A stretch of DNA of 64,000 bases from Pseudomonas sp. TCU-HL1 (GTDB lineage Bacteria; Pseudomonadota; Gammaproteobacteria; Pseudomonadales; Pseudomonadaceae): NCBI RefSeq assembly GCF_001708505.1, contig NZ_CP015992.1, positions 6,014,001-6,078,000 on the forward strand, written 5' to 3'. Below, piece after piece: positions 26,887 to 36,937 of this stretch. The position numbers and the translations under genes were made by a program. How positions within the stretch are numbered: the stretch's first letter is position 1; each line of letters starts with the position of its first letter. The notes beneath the pieces were generated by a model. That model was not told the DNA's origin. It worked only from the letters and a program-made list of their open reading frames with translations, and made no database searches.

Positions 26887-27705
26887 ATGAACACTGATGC
26901 ACCGTTCGTGTCGTTCACCCAAATTTTTGATGTAATTAAATGGGTTGTTCCATTCGCGCTCCTGTTGTTTGCTTTTATATTCATTAGAATGCGTGCCGGA
27001 TCAGCAGGTTTCTTGCTGCATCGACTGTGGACGCTATTGGGTGGAAAGAAGGACTTCGAAAACTCTTTTTTGCAGGGCGAGAGCAACAGGCTGGATGACT
27101 TCGAAAAAATTAAATATGTCACTGGAATTCGATTCAAAAGCCTAGCCAACGTAATGGCCACATTAGATTGGCTGAAAGACCGTGAAATAGGGTTGGAGGA
27201 GTTAATTAGAGCCAGAACTCACTTCATCCCTCAGGACATTTCTATCCGACTTCCAAATGTCGGAAGGTGGAATGCCTTTAGCAATGTAACGATGGTTATG
27301 TTTGTCGTCTCGGCTCTACTCGTGCTCTTAGTTAGTTTTAGTCCAGCATGGTTTTTTGTAAAAAAAACAGGTTCACTTTTCTGGGTAACCGAAGACTCCG
27401 CTGGTCTTCTCTCAAGCGACTGGGAGTTTACGCATGATAATTGCGCAGCGAAAGGTGGAAGCTGGGCAGATCAGTCTATCCCTGAAAACCATGATAGAGG
27501 AGTAGTGTGTAAACTACTCGATTCGGAGGACAAAAATAAAATTATAAAATCGGCCATTCACAGCCAGATTGGCGCTGCGGGAATAATCCTACTGCTATGT
27601 GGATATATAATGGTCGCCGCTGCGCGAGCATACGTATCCGCTAAGCTTGCCGCTGATTTACATAATCGTGTAACTCAAGAGGCTAGTTTAGCGCCTGAGC
27701 CATAG
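26887..27705 (+). CDS. Membrane protein of unknown function
   Basis: 272 residues, AT-rich. Three hydrophobic segments: residues ~17-36 (WVVPFALLLFAFIFIRM), ~138-160 (VTMVMFVVSALLVLLVSFSPAWFF) and ~225-247 (GAAGIILLLCGYIMVAAARAY). Between the second and third lies a loop with two cysteines (DNCAAKG and VVCKLLD), which may be periplasmic and disulfide-linked. No family recognised. It follows the NACHT gene on the same strand but 390 bases away, so operon membership is uncertain. Membrane partners are common in defence loci, but nothing in this protein shows such a role. Confidence 0.6.
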   Translation: MNTDAPFVSFTQIFDVIKWVVPFALLLFAFIFIRMRAGSAGFLLHRLWTLLGGKKDFENSFLQGESNRLDDFEKIKYVTGIRFKSLANVMATLDWLKDREIGLEELIRARTHFIPQDISIRLPNVGRWNAFSNVTMVMFVVSALLVLLVSFSPAWFFVKKTGSLFWVTEDSAGLLSSDWEFTHDNCAAKGGSWADQSIPENHDRGVVCKLLDSEDKNKIIKSAIHSQIGAAGIILLLCGYIMVAAARAYVSAKLAADLHNRVTQEASLAPEP

Positions 27706-28871
27706 GCGTGGTTTGCATCAGCGACGGCTCCCCCTCACACCGATTTCGGAAATCAACCCGCACGCGATTACTCCGGTGTCCCTCACAGGAATGTTCCGCC
27801 ACTAGTTTGGGCTTTTGGATTGATTTGCTGGCCAGCAAATCTAGCTTCATGTCCTATTCATTAGCTCAAATCCCAAGTTTAGCTGTGCAGCTAAGCAAGC
27901 CTTGATAGCTAAGGAAAGCGGATCTCCGGCAGTCTGCCTGGGGGCTGGCAAGTAGCTCGCCAGTTCGGGGCAAGAAGTGCGATGTACTGCTCAACCACCG
28001 CCACAGGCCTGGGCGCTCATTACGAGGGAAGGAGCAGGGATGTGCGGCCGTTGGCCGGGGGATGCGCGCGAGCAGGTCTGAAAAGGATCACTTCGGACAT
28101 GCCTCTCTGCGGCCAGTTTTGCTGAACTGATTTTCGCGTGCGGAACTAGTCAGCGTCTCAGTTCGTGCACGCGCGTGCGCTGGCCATACGGCCGATGGGT
28201 TCGTGGCCCTTCCCATTAGCGAGGACAGCGCTTGGGAAGCAGCAATCACCCTCGGATGTGCGCCGGCTAGGCCTCATGCTTTAGCTTCGAACGGGGCTAC
28301 GAGCAGTGGCTTCGGGCTCAGCCTTGGTCATGCTTTCACAGTTCCTCGTGCGTCCACAGGGTGGCATTACTATTCAGCCTCCGCCGTTCGATATGCTTGC
28401 GACCCTCAAGAGCCTTTGAAAAATCGCTCGCATTGATCACCCCGCGCCTGGCTATGCCAAGAAACTGAAATTATGCGCAATTATGTGAAAATTCATAATT
28501 TCCGCCGCGAGCAGCCGAACCGACGCTGGGTGATTGAACTGACTCGTCTTGTACCCCGAGGAAGCCTGGTCCCATGGTGGTAAGGTGCTCTGCACTTCCT
28601 GTGAGCAGGTTGACGATACGGTGTGCCGTAATAGAATAGCTTCCGACCATAACCCCCACGCCTCGGGCGGGATCATTCCCGTACTGCGCACCAGGGGGTT
28701 TCTTGTTTCTGAAGGCCGGAGAGCGGACGCGGCCGGCTTGCACGCGAAATACCAGGCATGTTGGCCCAGAATACGGACCTATACCGCTTCCCACGCTTGG
28801 GATCTTGGCAACCGTCCAAACGATTGAGCAGATGCGCAGTGAACTCGTCCGTGAACCGCCAGAAAGGGCTC

Positions 28872-28965
28872 TTACGGTGGCGAGCTTGAGAGCATCGAAC
28901 TGCTGAACAACGTTACCCGCCGTGCACTCTGCAGCGTGGCAACCTCTGCGTCTCCGTAGATACCC
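28872..28965 (-). pseudogene. 3'-end relic of the unknown gene found intact at 52279
   Basis: On the minus strand the frame reads IYGDAEVATLQSARR then VTLFSSSMLSSSPP and stop, against IYGDAEAATLQGARR then VTLFSSSMLSSSPL and stop in the intact gene. The DNA differs by scattered substitutions and no longer aligns upstream of this segment. It is therefore a truncated, diverged second copy. Confidence 0.8.
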
Positions 28966-29013
28966 GCTTTCACTCCTCTGATTCCATTAAGCAACGTGCA
29001 CCTGAATGCCTCA

Positions 29014-29038
29014 GCCCGCATTCATTGCGGGCATTTTT
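29014..29038 (+). terminator. Orphan Rho-independent terminator
   Basis: GCCCGCA / TGCGGGC stem with a TTCAT loop followed by ATTTTT. No gene ends immediately upstream on this strand, so it probably belonged to a lost gene. Confidence 0.6.
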
Positions 29039-29260
29039 GATGGAAATTTTCCGAGTCCGTTCTTGACCGATTTTAGCGGTTGGCGAGAGGCCGATTTCGG
29101 CCATTAGCTCCCGCTGTCTGATATTTGATAGCAGACATTGCCAGGCAAATGTGGCCCTGCCGGGACAGGAGTACATTTAGGCTGCGCGGCCAAGTGAAGC
29201 TCATTGAGGTGACGCAGCGATACTGGCTTTATTGACTTTTTTGGAGACTTCGGAATTGCC

Positions 29261-29278
29261 AGGTATTAATTAATACCT
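29261..29278. promoter_or_regulatory. Perfect 18-bp palindrome AGGTATTAATTAATACCT
   Basis: Fully self-complementary, AT-rich centre, in a gene-free stretch about 220 bases beyond the 3' end of the GST gene. A regulator binding site is one reading; no gene start is nearby on either strand. Confidence 0.4.
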
Positions 29279-29330
29279 ATACCCGATTAATAACAAAGAC
29301 CAGTGGGTCGGCTTGTTTTTGTGGTGTACT

Positions 29331-29352
29331 ACGTGCCACTAAAGTGGCACGT
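29331..29352. repeat. Inverted repeat ACGTGCCACT / AGTGGCACGT
   Basis: Ten-base perfect arms around AA. Could form a hairpin or bind a dimeric protein. It lies 53 bases beyond the other palindrome, in the same gene-free stretch. Confidence 0.45.
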
Positions 29353-29494
29353 AGGTACGGCACTGGCTGAGTGTTTGCCGACACGCCTGTCTCACTCAGC
29401 CAGGCCATACTCGGTAAAGACCGTTACTAGACGGTGCTAGGACCAGAGAAATGGTCTAGCTATTGGCTAATAGGGCGGCCTAATGTTTAAGGGC

Positions 29495-30163
29495 TCACCT
29501 CCCAATCAAGGGAGAGTGAATAAGTGGCGTGCCTTGTTCAATCGCTGCACGCTCTTGTACCTCCAGCGCTTTACGGAAACCTTCTCTCGCCTGAAGTCTT
29601 TCCCAGTACTTCCTAATGTTTGCTGTGAAGCTGCTCTCCAGACCAATAAAGCTGGCGAGCATGATTGCGTAGCCAACAGAAACATCAGCCGCAGTAAAAC
29701 GGTCTTGGCAGAGGTACTCTCGCGTTTCCAGCGCGGACTCAACGGCCCGAAGGCGACCTAAGAACCAACGCGTATAGTCATCTACTGCCTGTGGAAGCTT
29801 GCGTTGCTCTTCTTCAAACTGCCCATACCGCAAAACTATTGTTTGAGGGAAGGTCAATGTCGCTTCGCCGAAATGCAGCCAATTCAAGTAACTCCCATAA
29901 TCAGGCTCTTCGGGAATAACGCCCAGGGGTGTCGGCCCAAACTTCACTGCCAAATATTCACAGATGGCAGAGGATTCGGTCATCAGCAACTGGTCATCAA
30001 GCAAGGCTGGAATAGTACCCAACGGGTTGATGTCTAGGTAATGACGCGCATGTACGCGTGGCGGGAAAGGCAGCATTACTAATTCATACGACAACCCGAG
30101 TTCTTCAAGCATCCACAATGGACGAAATGAACGGGCACTCATGCAATGGTAGAGGGTGATCAT
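29495..30163 (-). CDS. Glutathione S-transferase family protein
   Basis: 222 residues. The N-terminal thioredoxin-like domain (MITLYHCMSARSFRPLWMLEELGLSYELV) contains the glutathione-site features NPLGTIPALLDD (cis-Pro, about residues 47-58) and TESSAICEYLAVKF (about 62-75); the C-terminal helical domain ends GLESSFTANIRKYWERLQAREGFRKAL. The probable catalytic serine or cysteine is in CMSARSFR near residue 8. It may conjugate or isomerise an intermediate or detoxify an electrophilic enoyl-CoA product; the substrate is not evident. It is 21 bases downstream of the MerR regulator on the same strand and likely co-transcribed with it. Lower GC than liuED next door. Confidence 0.88.
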   Translation of the reverse strand: MITLYHCMSARSFRPLWMLEELGLSYELVMLPFPPRVHARHYLDINPLGTIPALLDDQLLMTESSAICEYLAVKFGPTPLGVIPEEPDYGSYLNWLHFGEATLTFPQTIVLRYGQFEEEQRKLPQAVDDYTRWFLGRLRAVESALETREYLCQDRFTAADVSVGYAIMLASFIGLESSFTANIRKYWERLQAREGFRKALEVQERAAIEQGTPLIHSPLIGR

Positions 30164-30184
30164 AATGGCCTCGTCGTGTGCGTC

Positions 30185-30577
30185 TTACGCATTCAAACTG
30201 TCTGGGTGACCGTTCATTATCATTTGGAAATGCTCAGCTATTCCATCCAACTCAATGGCAAGCTGGTTGATCTCTAATATCTGTCGCTCAAGGAACACTC
30301 TTTTTTCTGCAATTTTGACCAGAGTCATCTCAGCCTGCTTGGACTTGCCATCTGACAATTCATACATTTCTATCAGGTCTCGGCATTCTGCCAAAGAAAG
30401 GCCCATCCGCTTTCCACGCAAAATCAATTTAAGTCTTACCAGGTCCTTTGAGGTATAGGTGCGCTCATGCCCGCGCCGCTCAGGTGCCAGCAACCCCTGC
30501 TCTTCATAAAAACGAATTGCACGAGTAGTGATGTCAACCTCTTTGGCAAGCGCTGAAATACTAAGATGTTTTCTCAT
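30185..30577 (-). CDS. MerR-family regulator, LiuR-like
   Basis: 130 residues from ATG 30577 (an in-frame TTG lies 6 bases earlier). The winged HTH reads LSISALAKEVDITTRAIRFYEEQGLLAPER, followed by RTYTSKDLVRLKLILRGKRMGLSLAECRDLIEMYE, close to LiuR, the MerR-type regulator of leucine and isovalerate catabolism in Pseudomonas and other gamma-proteobacteria; a coiled coil follows. No metal-binding cysteines are present, consistent with a CoA-type or organic effector. It is encoded on the same strand as liuBCDE, downstream of them and separated by a possible terminator. It is the natural candidate to bind the 24-bp palindrome in front of liuB. Confidence 0.8.
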   Translation of the reverse strand: MRKHLSISALAKEVDITTRAIRFYEEQGLLAPERRGHERTYTSKDLVRLKLILRGKRMGLSLAECRDLIEMYELSDGKSKQAEMTLVKIAEKRVFLERQILEINQLAIELDGIAEHFQMIMNGHPDSLNA

Positions 30578-30750
30578 CGTCAATTCTTCGGATGAATAAC
30601 GCCTGAGCCGATTTAGGCGATGGCTTATACATTGATCTCTCCCTTAGCTTAAGTGTCGAGATCCGTATCCTCGATTGAAGATCCTTGATGTCAGCAAGCA
30701 ATAACTTTCTGATCCGCAGTGATAAGAATGCCTTGCATCGTCTTATCGGA

Positions 30751-30787
30751 ATAAAAAGGCGTGGCGCCCGTGCTTGACGACCACGCA
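30751..30787 (-). terminator. Possible Rho-independent terminator after liuE
   Basis: On the minus strand GCGTGG and CCACGC pair around a 16-base loop and are followed by CTTTTTATT. The stem is short and the loop long, so moderate support only. It would end the liuBCDE transcript. Confidence 0.4.
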
Positions 30788-30793
30788 AAGCCC

Positions 30794-30813
30794 ATTGTCT
30801 GAGTGCAGACAAT
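30794..30813. promoter_or_regulatory. Inverted repeat ATTGTCTG-AGTG-CAGACAAT upstream of the MerR gene
   Basis: Perfect eight-base arms with a four-base centre, in the 390-base gene-free interval between liuE and the MerR regulator. It may be an operator for that regulator's transcript or a hairpin. The rest of the interval shows no gene. Confidence 0.4.
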
Positions 30814-30973
30814 ATGCACAACCAATTAAGTTGTGCCGGAATACGAAAAGCCCCACGCGCATCCTGCGAACGTCGCCCGTGGAAGCGCCGCTGCGTGGGA
30901 AACACTTCAAAAACTCCTAGTATTTGGAGTTATGGACCTGATCAGCCAAAACCCAAATTTTTTAAGCTTCTGA

Positions 30974-31879
30974 TCAGATGATTTGAGCGCTCATTGCCTT
31001 CGATACCCGAGAGTTTGATTTGCGCTCAAGTGCCGAGCAGATGCGTTGCCCGGCGGCTACCAGCTTGCTCATGTCGATACCCGTCTCGATGCCCATGCCA
31101 TTGAGCAGGTAGAGCACGTCTTCGGTGGCGACGTTGCCGGTAGCGCCCTTGGCGTAGGGGCAGCCGCCCAGTCCCGCGACCGAGCTGTCGAACACGGTGA
31201 TGCCCTCCAGCAGGCTGGCGTAGATATTCGTCACCGCCTGGCCAAAGGTGTCGTGGAAGTGGCCGGCGAGGTGATCGCGCGGTACGCGGGCACCCACTGC
31301 ATCGATCAGTTGGCGGGTTTTGCCAGCGGTGCCGGTGCCAATGGTGTCGCCCAGGGAAACCTCGTAGCAGCCCATGGCATAAAGCTCAGCGGCGACGGCG
31401 GCCACCTGCTCGGCCGGCACCTCGCCCTCATAGGGGCAGCCCAGCACGCAGGACACATAGCCGCGCACGCTGATGCCGTGAGCCTTGGCCGCTTCCATCA
31501 TCGGTACGAACCGCTCCAGGCTCTCGGCGATGGAGCAGTTGATGTTCTTCTGCGAGAAGGACTCGGACGCGGCGGCGAACACCGCCACTTCCTTCACCCC
31601 GGCTTCCACAGCGGCCTCGAAGCCTTTCAGGTTCGGTGTCAGGGCCCCGTAGGTCACGCCGGCCTTGCGCTGGATCTGCGCGAATACTTCGCCCGACCCT
31701 GCCATCTGCGGCACCCACTTGGGCGAGACGAAGCTGCCGACTTCGACGTAGCTGAGGCCAGCGGCGGTGAGGTCGTCCACCAGACGCACCTTGTCGGCGA
31801 CGCTGATGATCTGCTTCTCGTTCTGCAGGCCATCGCGCGGGCCCACTTCGACTAACCGCACAAAGCTAGGGAGAGTCAT
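30974..31879 (-). CDS. liuE: Hydroxymethylglutaryl-CoA lyase
   Basis: 301 residues. It splits 3-hydroxy-3-methylglutaryl-CoA into acetoacetate and acetyl-CoA, the last step of leucine and isovalerate breakdown. Visible: LVEVGPRDGLQNEK at residues 9-22 (metal and catalytic Arg-Asp), LGDTIGTGT, HFHDTFGQAVTN (metal His), GLGGCPYAKGATGNV with the HMG-CoA lyase signature cysteine at about residues 225-239. The ATG overlaps the liuD stop (ATGA), so the two are translationally coupled. The C-terminal end SNSRVSKAMSAQII is slightly altered compared with typical Pseudomonas members. Confidence 0.95.
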   Translation of the reverse strand: MTLPSFVRLVEVGPRDGLQNEKQIISVADKVRLVDDLTAAGLSYVEVGSFVSPKWVPQMAGSGEVFAQIQRKAGVTYGALTPNLKGFEAAVEAGVKEVAVFAAASESFSQKNINCSIAESLERFVPMMEAAKAHGISVRGYVSCVLGCPYEGEVPAEQVAAVAAELYAMGCYEVSLGDTIGTGTAGKTRQLIDAVGARVPRDHLAGHFHDTFGQAVTNIYASLLEGITVFDSSVAGLGGCPYAKGATGNVATEDVLYLLNGMGIETGIDMSKLVAAGQRICSALERKSNSRVSKAMSAQII

Positions 31880-33822
31880 TCGTTCCCCTCCAGCTCCACC
31901 AGTGCGGTGCCTTCGTTGACCAGTTCACCTTCGCTGCAATACAGCGCCTTGACCACGCCGTCGTGGGGCGCGCGGATGCTGTGTTCCATCTTCATGGCTT
32001 CGAGCACCACCAGGGCAGTGCCGGCTTCGACCTTCTGCCCGGCTTCCACCAGGACGCGCACGATACTGCCGTTCATGGGCGCCGTCAGCCCGCCGTGATG
32101 CGCGTGACTGGCTTCGACTTCTTCGATCGGGTCGACGCGGGTGACGCTGCGCAGTTCGCCGCCCCACTCCAGATAGAGGTTCTCACCGCGACGGATCGCC
32201 AGGTGCTGGCGGCGCAGGCCGTCCTGCTCCAGGGTGATCTGCTCGCCCTTGAGCTGGATCGGGCTGGCGGCCACGCCACGCAGGCGGACTACCTGGCGCT
32301 CGTCGCCGCAGGTCAGGTGCAGGTCGGTTTCGCTCGGCAAGCCTGCGCGCCAGCCGCTGTTGCGGCTCCACGGCGAGTGCGGGTCATCGCCGCGTACGCG
32401 CTCGGCTTCGCCCTGGCGGAAGGCTTCGGCGGCCACCTGCCAGAAGGCTGGGGGCAGGGCGGCCGGGGCGGGCAGCAGCTGCTCCTGGTGACGGGCGATG
32501 AAGCCGGTGTCCAGCTCCGCATCGGCGAAGGCCGGGTGGGCCAGCACGCGGCGCAGGAAGGCCAGGTTGGTCTTGAAGCCGCCCACGGCGGTCTCGTCCA
32601 GCATGGCCAACAGGCGCTGACGGGCTTCCTCGCGGTTCTCGCCCCAGGCGATCAGCTTGGCCAGCATCGGGTCGTAGAAGGGCGAAACCTCGTCGCCTTC
32701 GGCAACCCCGCTGTCCACGCGGCGGCCAGGGCCGGCACTGGCTTCGCGGTACAGCGCGAGACGGCCGCTGGCGGGCAGGAAGTCCTGGTCCGGGTCTTCG
32801 GCGTAGAGGCGCACTTCGATGGCGTGGCCTATCAGCGGCACCTGCTCCTGGGTGATCGGCAGGGCTTCGCCACGGGCGACGCGGATCTGCCAGGCCACCA
32901 AGTCCAGGCCGGTGATGGCTTCGGTGACTGGGTGCTCCACCTGCAGGCGGGTGTTCATTTCCATGAAGAAGAAGTCGCCGCGCTCATCCAGCAGGAATTC
33001 CACTGTGCCAGCACCTACGTAGCCGATGGCTTGGGCGGCACGCACGGCGGACTCGCCCATGGCCTTGCGGATGTCCGGCGAGAGGCCGGGGGCGGGCGCT
33101 TCTTCCACGACTTTCTGGTGACGGCGCTGGATGGAGCAATCGCGTTCGTTCAGGTACAGGCAGTTGCCATGGCTGTCGGCGAATACCTGGATTTCCACGT
33201 GGCGCGGCTTGAGGACGTACTTCTCCACCAGCATGCGCGAGTCGCCAAAGGCGGACTTGGCTTCACGTTGGGCAGAGGCCAGTGCTTCGGCCAGCTCGCT
33301 TTCGCGCTCGACCACCTTCATGCCCTTGCCGCCACCACCGGCGGCGGCTTTCAGCAGCACCGGGTAGCCGATGCGTTCGGCGGCGTCGCGGAAGGTTTCC
33401 AGGTCCTGGGCTTCGCCGTGGTAGCCGGGCACCAGCGGTACGCCAGCGGCTTCCATCAGGGCCTTGGCGGCGGACTTGCTGCCCATGGCATCGATGGCGG
33501 TGGCCGGTGGGCCGAGGAAGATCAGGCCGGCATCGGCGATAGCGCGGGCGAAGCCGGCGTTCTCCGAAAGGAAGCCGTAGCCGGGGTGGATGGCCTGGGC
33601 GCCGCTGGCCTTGGCGGCGGCGATCAGCTTGTCCACCAGCAGGTAGCTTTCCGCCGGCTTGGCGCCGCCCAGGTCGACGGCGATATCGGCTTCGCGCACG
33701 TGGCGGGCATTGCGGTCGATGGCGCTGTGCACGGCCACGGTACGGATACCCAGCGCCTTGGCAGTGCGCATGACGCGGCAGGCAATTTCACCGCGGTTGG
33801 CGATCAGCAGGGTGGTGATCAT
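31876..33822 (-). CDS. liuD: Methylcrotonyl-CoA carboxylase alpha (biotin) subunit
   Basis: 648 residues. Domains in order: biotin carboxylase N-terminal (TLLIANRGEIACRVMRTAKALG, from residue 4), ATP-grasp with KAAAGGGGKGMKVV (about 158-171), ERDCSIQRRHQKVVEEAPAP (about 227) and EMNTRLQVEHPVTE (about 288), then a BT domain and the C-terminal biotinyl domain with VLEAMKMEHSI around residue 610. With liuB it carboxylates 3-methylcrotonyl-CoA to 3-methylglutaconyl-CoA using bicarbonate. Its GC and codon use are typical core Pseudomonas, in contrast to AT-richer neighbours, suggesting recent recruitment to the island. Geranyl-CoA carboxylase AtuF is a close relative, but the neighbours liuBCE favour the methylcrotonyl role. 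Confidence 0.93.
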   Translation of the reverse strand: MITTLLIANRGEIACRVMRTAKALGIRTVAVHSAIDRNARHVREADIAVDLGGAKPAESYLLVDKLIAAAKASGAQAIHPGYGFLSENAGFARAIADAGLIFLGPPATAIDAMGSKSAAKALMEAAGVPLVPGYHGEAQDLETFRDAAERIGYPVLLKAAAGGGGKGMKVVERESELAEALASAQREAKSAFGDSRMLVEKYVLKPRHVEIQVFADSHGNCLYLNERDCSIQRRHQKVVEEAPAPGLSPDIRKAMGESAVRAAQAIGYVGAGTVEFLLDERGDFFFMEMNTRLQVEHPVTEAITGLDLVAWQIRVARGEALPITQEQVPLIGHAIEVRLYAEDPDQDFLPASGRLALYREASAGPGRRVDSGVAEGDEVSPFYDPMLAKLIAWGENREEARQRLLAMLDETAVGGFKTNLAFLRRVLAHPAFADAELDTGFIARHQEQLLPAPAALPPAFWQVAAEAFRQGEAERVRGDDPHSPWSRNSGWRAGLPSETDLHLTCGDERQVVRLRGVAASPIQLKGEQITLEQDGLRRQHLAIRRGENLYLEWGGELRSVTRVDPIEEVEASHAHHGGLTAPMNGSIVRVLVEAGQKVEAGTALVVLEAMKMEHSIRAPHDGVVKALYCSEGELVNEGTALVELEGNE

Positions 33823-33824
33823 TG

Positions 33825-34616
33825 TTATTGCTCCTGCCAGGACGGTTTGCGTTTTTCCAGGAAGGCGCGCAGGCCCTCCTGGCCTTCGGGGCTCACGCGG
33901 ATGCGGGCGATGGCGCTTTCGGTGTAGCGGCGCAGATCCGGTGTAAGCGCACCGCTGCCGACTTCATGTAACAACGATTTGCACGCCCGCATGGCCAGAG
34001 GCCCATTCAGGAGCAAGGTGGCAGCCCAGGCTTCCACCGCCTGATCCAATTCATCGCGTGGGTAGCACTCGGCGAGCAGGCCCAAGTCGCGGGCACGTTG
34101 GCCGTCGAAGCACTCGGCGGTCAGGGCATAGCGGCGCGCGGCACGCTCGCCGATGGCCTGGACCACGTAGGGGCTGATCACCGCTGGCGCGAGGCCGATG
34201 CGCACTTCCGACAGGGAGAACCTTGCGTCCACGGCGCCGATGGCCATGTCGCAGCAGCTGATCAGGCCCAGCGCACCGCCAAAGGCCGCGCCCTGCACAA
34301 TGGCCAAGGTCGGCTGAGGCAAGCGGTAAAGCTTGTGCATCAACTCACCCAGGACCTCCGCATCTTGCTGATTCGCTGCCAAGTCCAACTGGGCGGATTG
34401 CTGCATCCAAAGCAAGTCTGCGCCTGCAGAGAAATGCTTTCCTCGGCCGCGAAGGCAAACCAATCGAATCGTCGTATCGCCTTGAATTTCGTCGAGGGCG
34501 ACGTGTAACTCGTTGATGACTCGCGAATTGAAAGCGTTGTTCTTGTCCGGTCGGCTCAGCCAGATGGTGGCCAAACCGCGAGCGTCTCGCTCAAGTTCAA
34601 TAGTGTGATAGCTCAT
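33825..34616 (-). CDS. liuC: Methylglutaconyl-CoA hydratase
   Basis: 263 residues from ATG 34616, starting MSYHTIELERDARGLATIWLSRPDKNNAFNS, the crotonase N-terminus. The oxyanion-hole segments are HFSAGADLLWM (about residues 60-70) and IVQGAAFGGALGLISCCDMAIG (about 101-122); SLSEVRIGLAPAVISPYV carries the second catalytic Glu. It hydrates 3-methylglutaconyl-CoA to HMG-CoA between the carboxylase and the lyase. An upstream extension of the frame lacks family similarity and was not included. Placed between liuB and liuD with short gaps in one operon. Confidence 0.9.
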   Translation of the reverse strand: MSYHTIELERDARGLATIWLSRPDKNNAFNSRVINELHVALDEIQGDTTIRLVCLRGRGKHFSAGADLLWMQQSAQLDLAANQQDAEVLGELMHKLYRLPQPTLAIVQGAAFGGALGLISCCDMAIGAVDARFSLSEVRIGLAPAVISPYVVQAIGERAARRYALTAECFDGQRARDLGLLAECYPRDELDQAVEAWAATLLLNGPLAMRACKSLLHEVGSGALTPDLRRYTESAIARIRVSPEGQEGLRAFLEKRKPSWQEQ

Positions 34617-34629
34617 GATGAGGCCTCGC

Positions 34630-36237
<1,608 letters not shown>

Positions 36238-36322
36238 CGCAAGATCTCGTCGAAGGTGATTGTTGTTAGCACTTTCACGGAGCCAAAGCAGGGTGCCCAG
36301 CGCTAATGTTTTTTTACGCTAC

Positions 36323-36346
36323 GTTGACGCTTACGTAAGCGTCAAC
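36323..36346. promoter_or_regulatory. Perfect 24-bp palindrome upstream of liuB, candidate LiuR operator
   Basis: GTTGACGCTTAC is followed immediately by its reverse complement GTAAGCGTCAAC. It lies 86-109 bases upstream of the liuB start. MerR-family sites are palindromes of about this length, and the TTACGTAA centre resembles the reported LiuR motif of gamma-proteobacteria. A LiuR-like gene lies in the same cluster. Confidence 0.75.
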
Positions 36347-36853
36347 CCTGTTACCCCCCCAAACAAGCAGTGCCCTTCTCTAGTACGCGCGAGATGAAAA
36401 TCCGCCTCTTAACGGGCCCGAAGAAACCCAAGGAAGCCCTCTAAGTCGGCACTTCTGAAGCTCTTAGCTCGCCCCGACAAAAGGGCAAAAAAATTCCCGG
36501 GAGAAAATTCAGCGCTAGGGAACCGTACTCACCAAGTCGGTCGAAGCTGCTCTCTGGGCATACGCTGGAAGGCTCCGAGCTTTCAGAGCGTGTCTTCAAG
36601 GCGAGGGGCAAACGAATGCAGCACCATGGCGGTGCCATATGTGTTGATTGCGCTCAGTAACAGGGCAACTGTTAAGAAATTACTCAGGGCGAGCAGCGGG
36701 CGAGAGCGTGTTTTTTACAGGCGGGCGAGGCTTAAGGGCAGTGCTGCGCCCCAAGACAAGTCAGAACGCAATTTGTAACCAATTGATTTATATCGATTAA
36801 TTCTTCATGAAAAGCAGAAACTGTATCGTTCCTTTACACCTGTAAAACGAATC

Positions 36854-36869
36854 AGGTGCTCGGGTTGCT
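36854..36869 (+). promoter_or_regulatory. Candidate sigma-54 promoter for the permease-ligase-hydratase genes
   Basis: AGGTGCTCGGGTTGCT has GG at -24, TTGCT at -12 and the correct ten-base gap between GG and GC. The inverted repeat TTTACA-CC-TGTAAA lies just upstream. The predicted transcript starts near 36881, about 55 bases before the permease ATG. The -24 element is only partly consensus. Confidence 0.4.
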
Positions 36870-36937
36870 CCCAATTTCCTCGCTAGAAAAAGAAGTTCTG
36901 GTCTTGCGGTGGTAGTCCTGATTGGGAGCATACGAGC

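Larger units (their letters stand above)
27706..29494. other. 1.8 kb region without an intact gene
   Basis: Apart from the gene relic at 28872-28965, a terminator-like hairpin at 29014-29038 and two palindromes near 29261 and 29331, I see no supported gene in any frame. Open stretches are short and have no family resemblance. It marks the border between the defence-like and metabolic blocks and looks like decayed junction DNA. Confidence 0.55.
36238..36937. other. 700-bp divergent control region between liuB and the permease gene
   Basis: No gene is supported. It contains the palindrome at 36323-36346 on the liuB side and TTTACA-CC-TGTAAA (36833-36846) plus a sigma-54-like promoter (36854-36869) on the permease side. 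The middle has only short unremarkable frames. Confidence 0.55.

Noticed and set aside
27706..28850. Several 60-90 codon frames in the gene-free region (for example 28203-28436 and 28549-28827)
   Set aside because: No ribosome sites, no recognisable similarity, and composition like random sequence.
31963..33927. 654-codon frame antisense to liuD
   Set aside because: Shadow of the biotin carboxylase gene caused by high third-position GC; no family resemblance.
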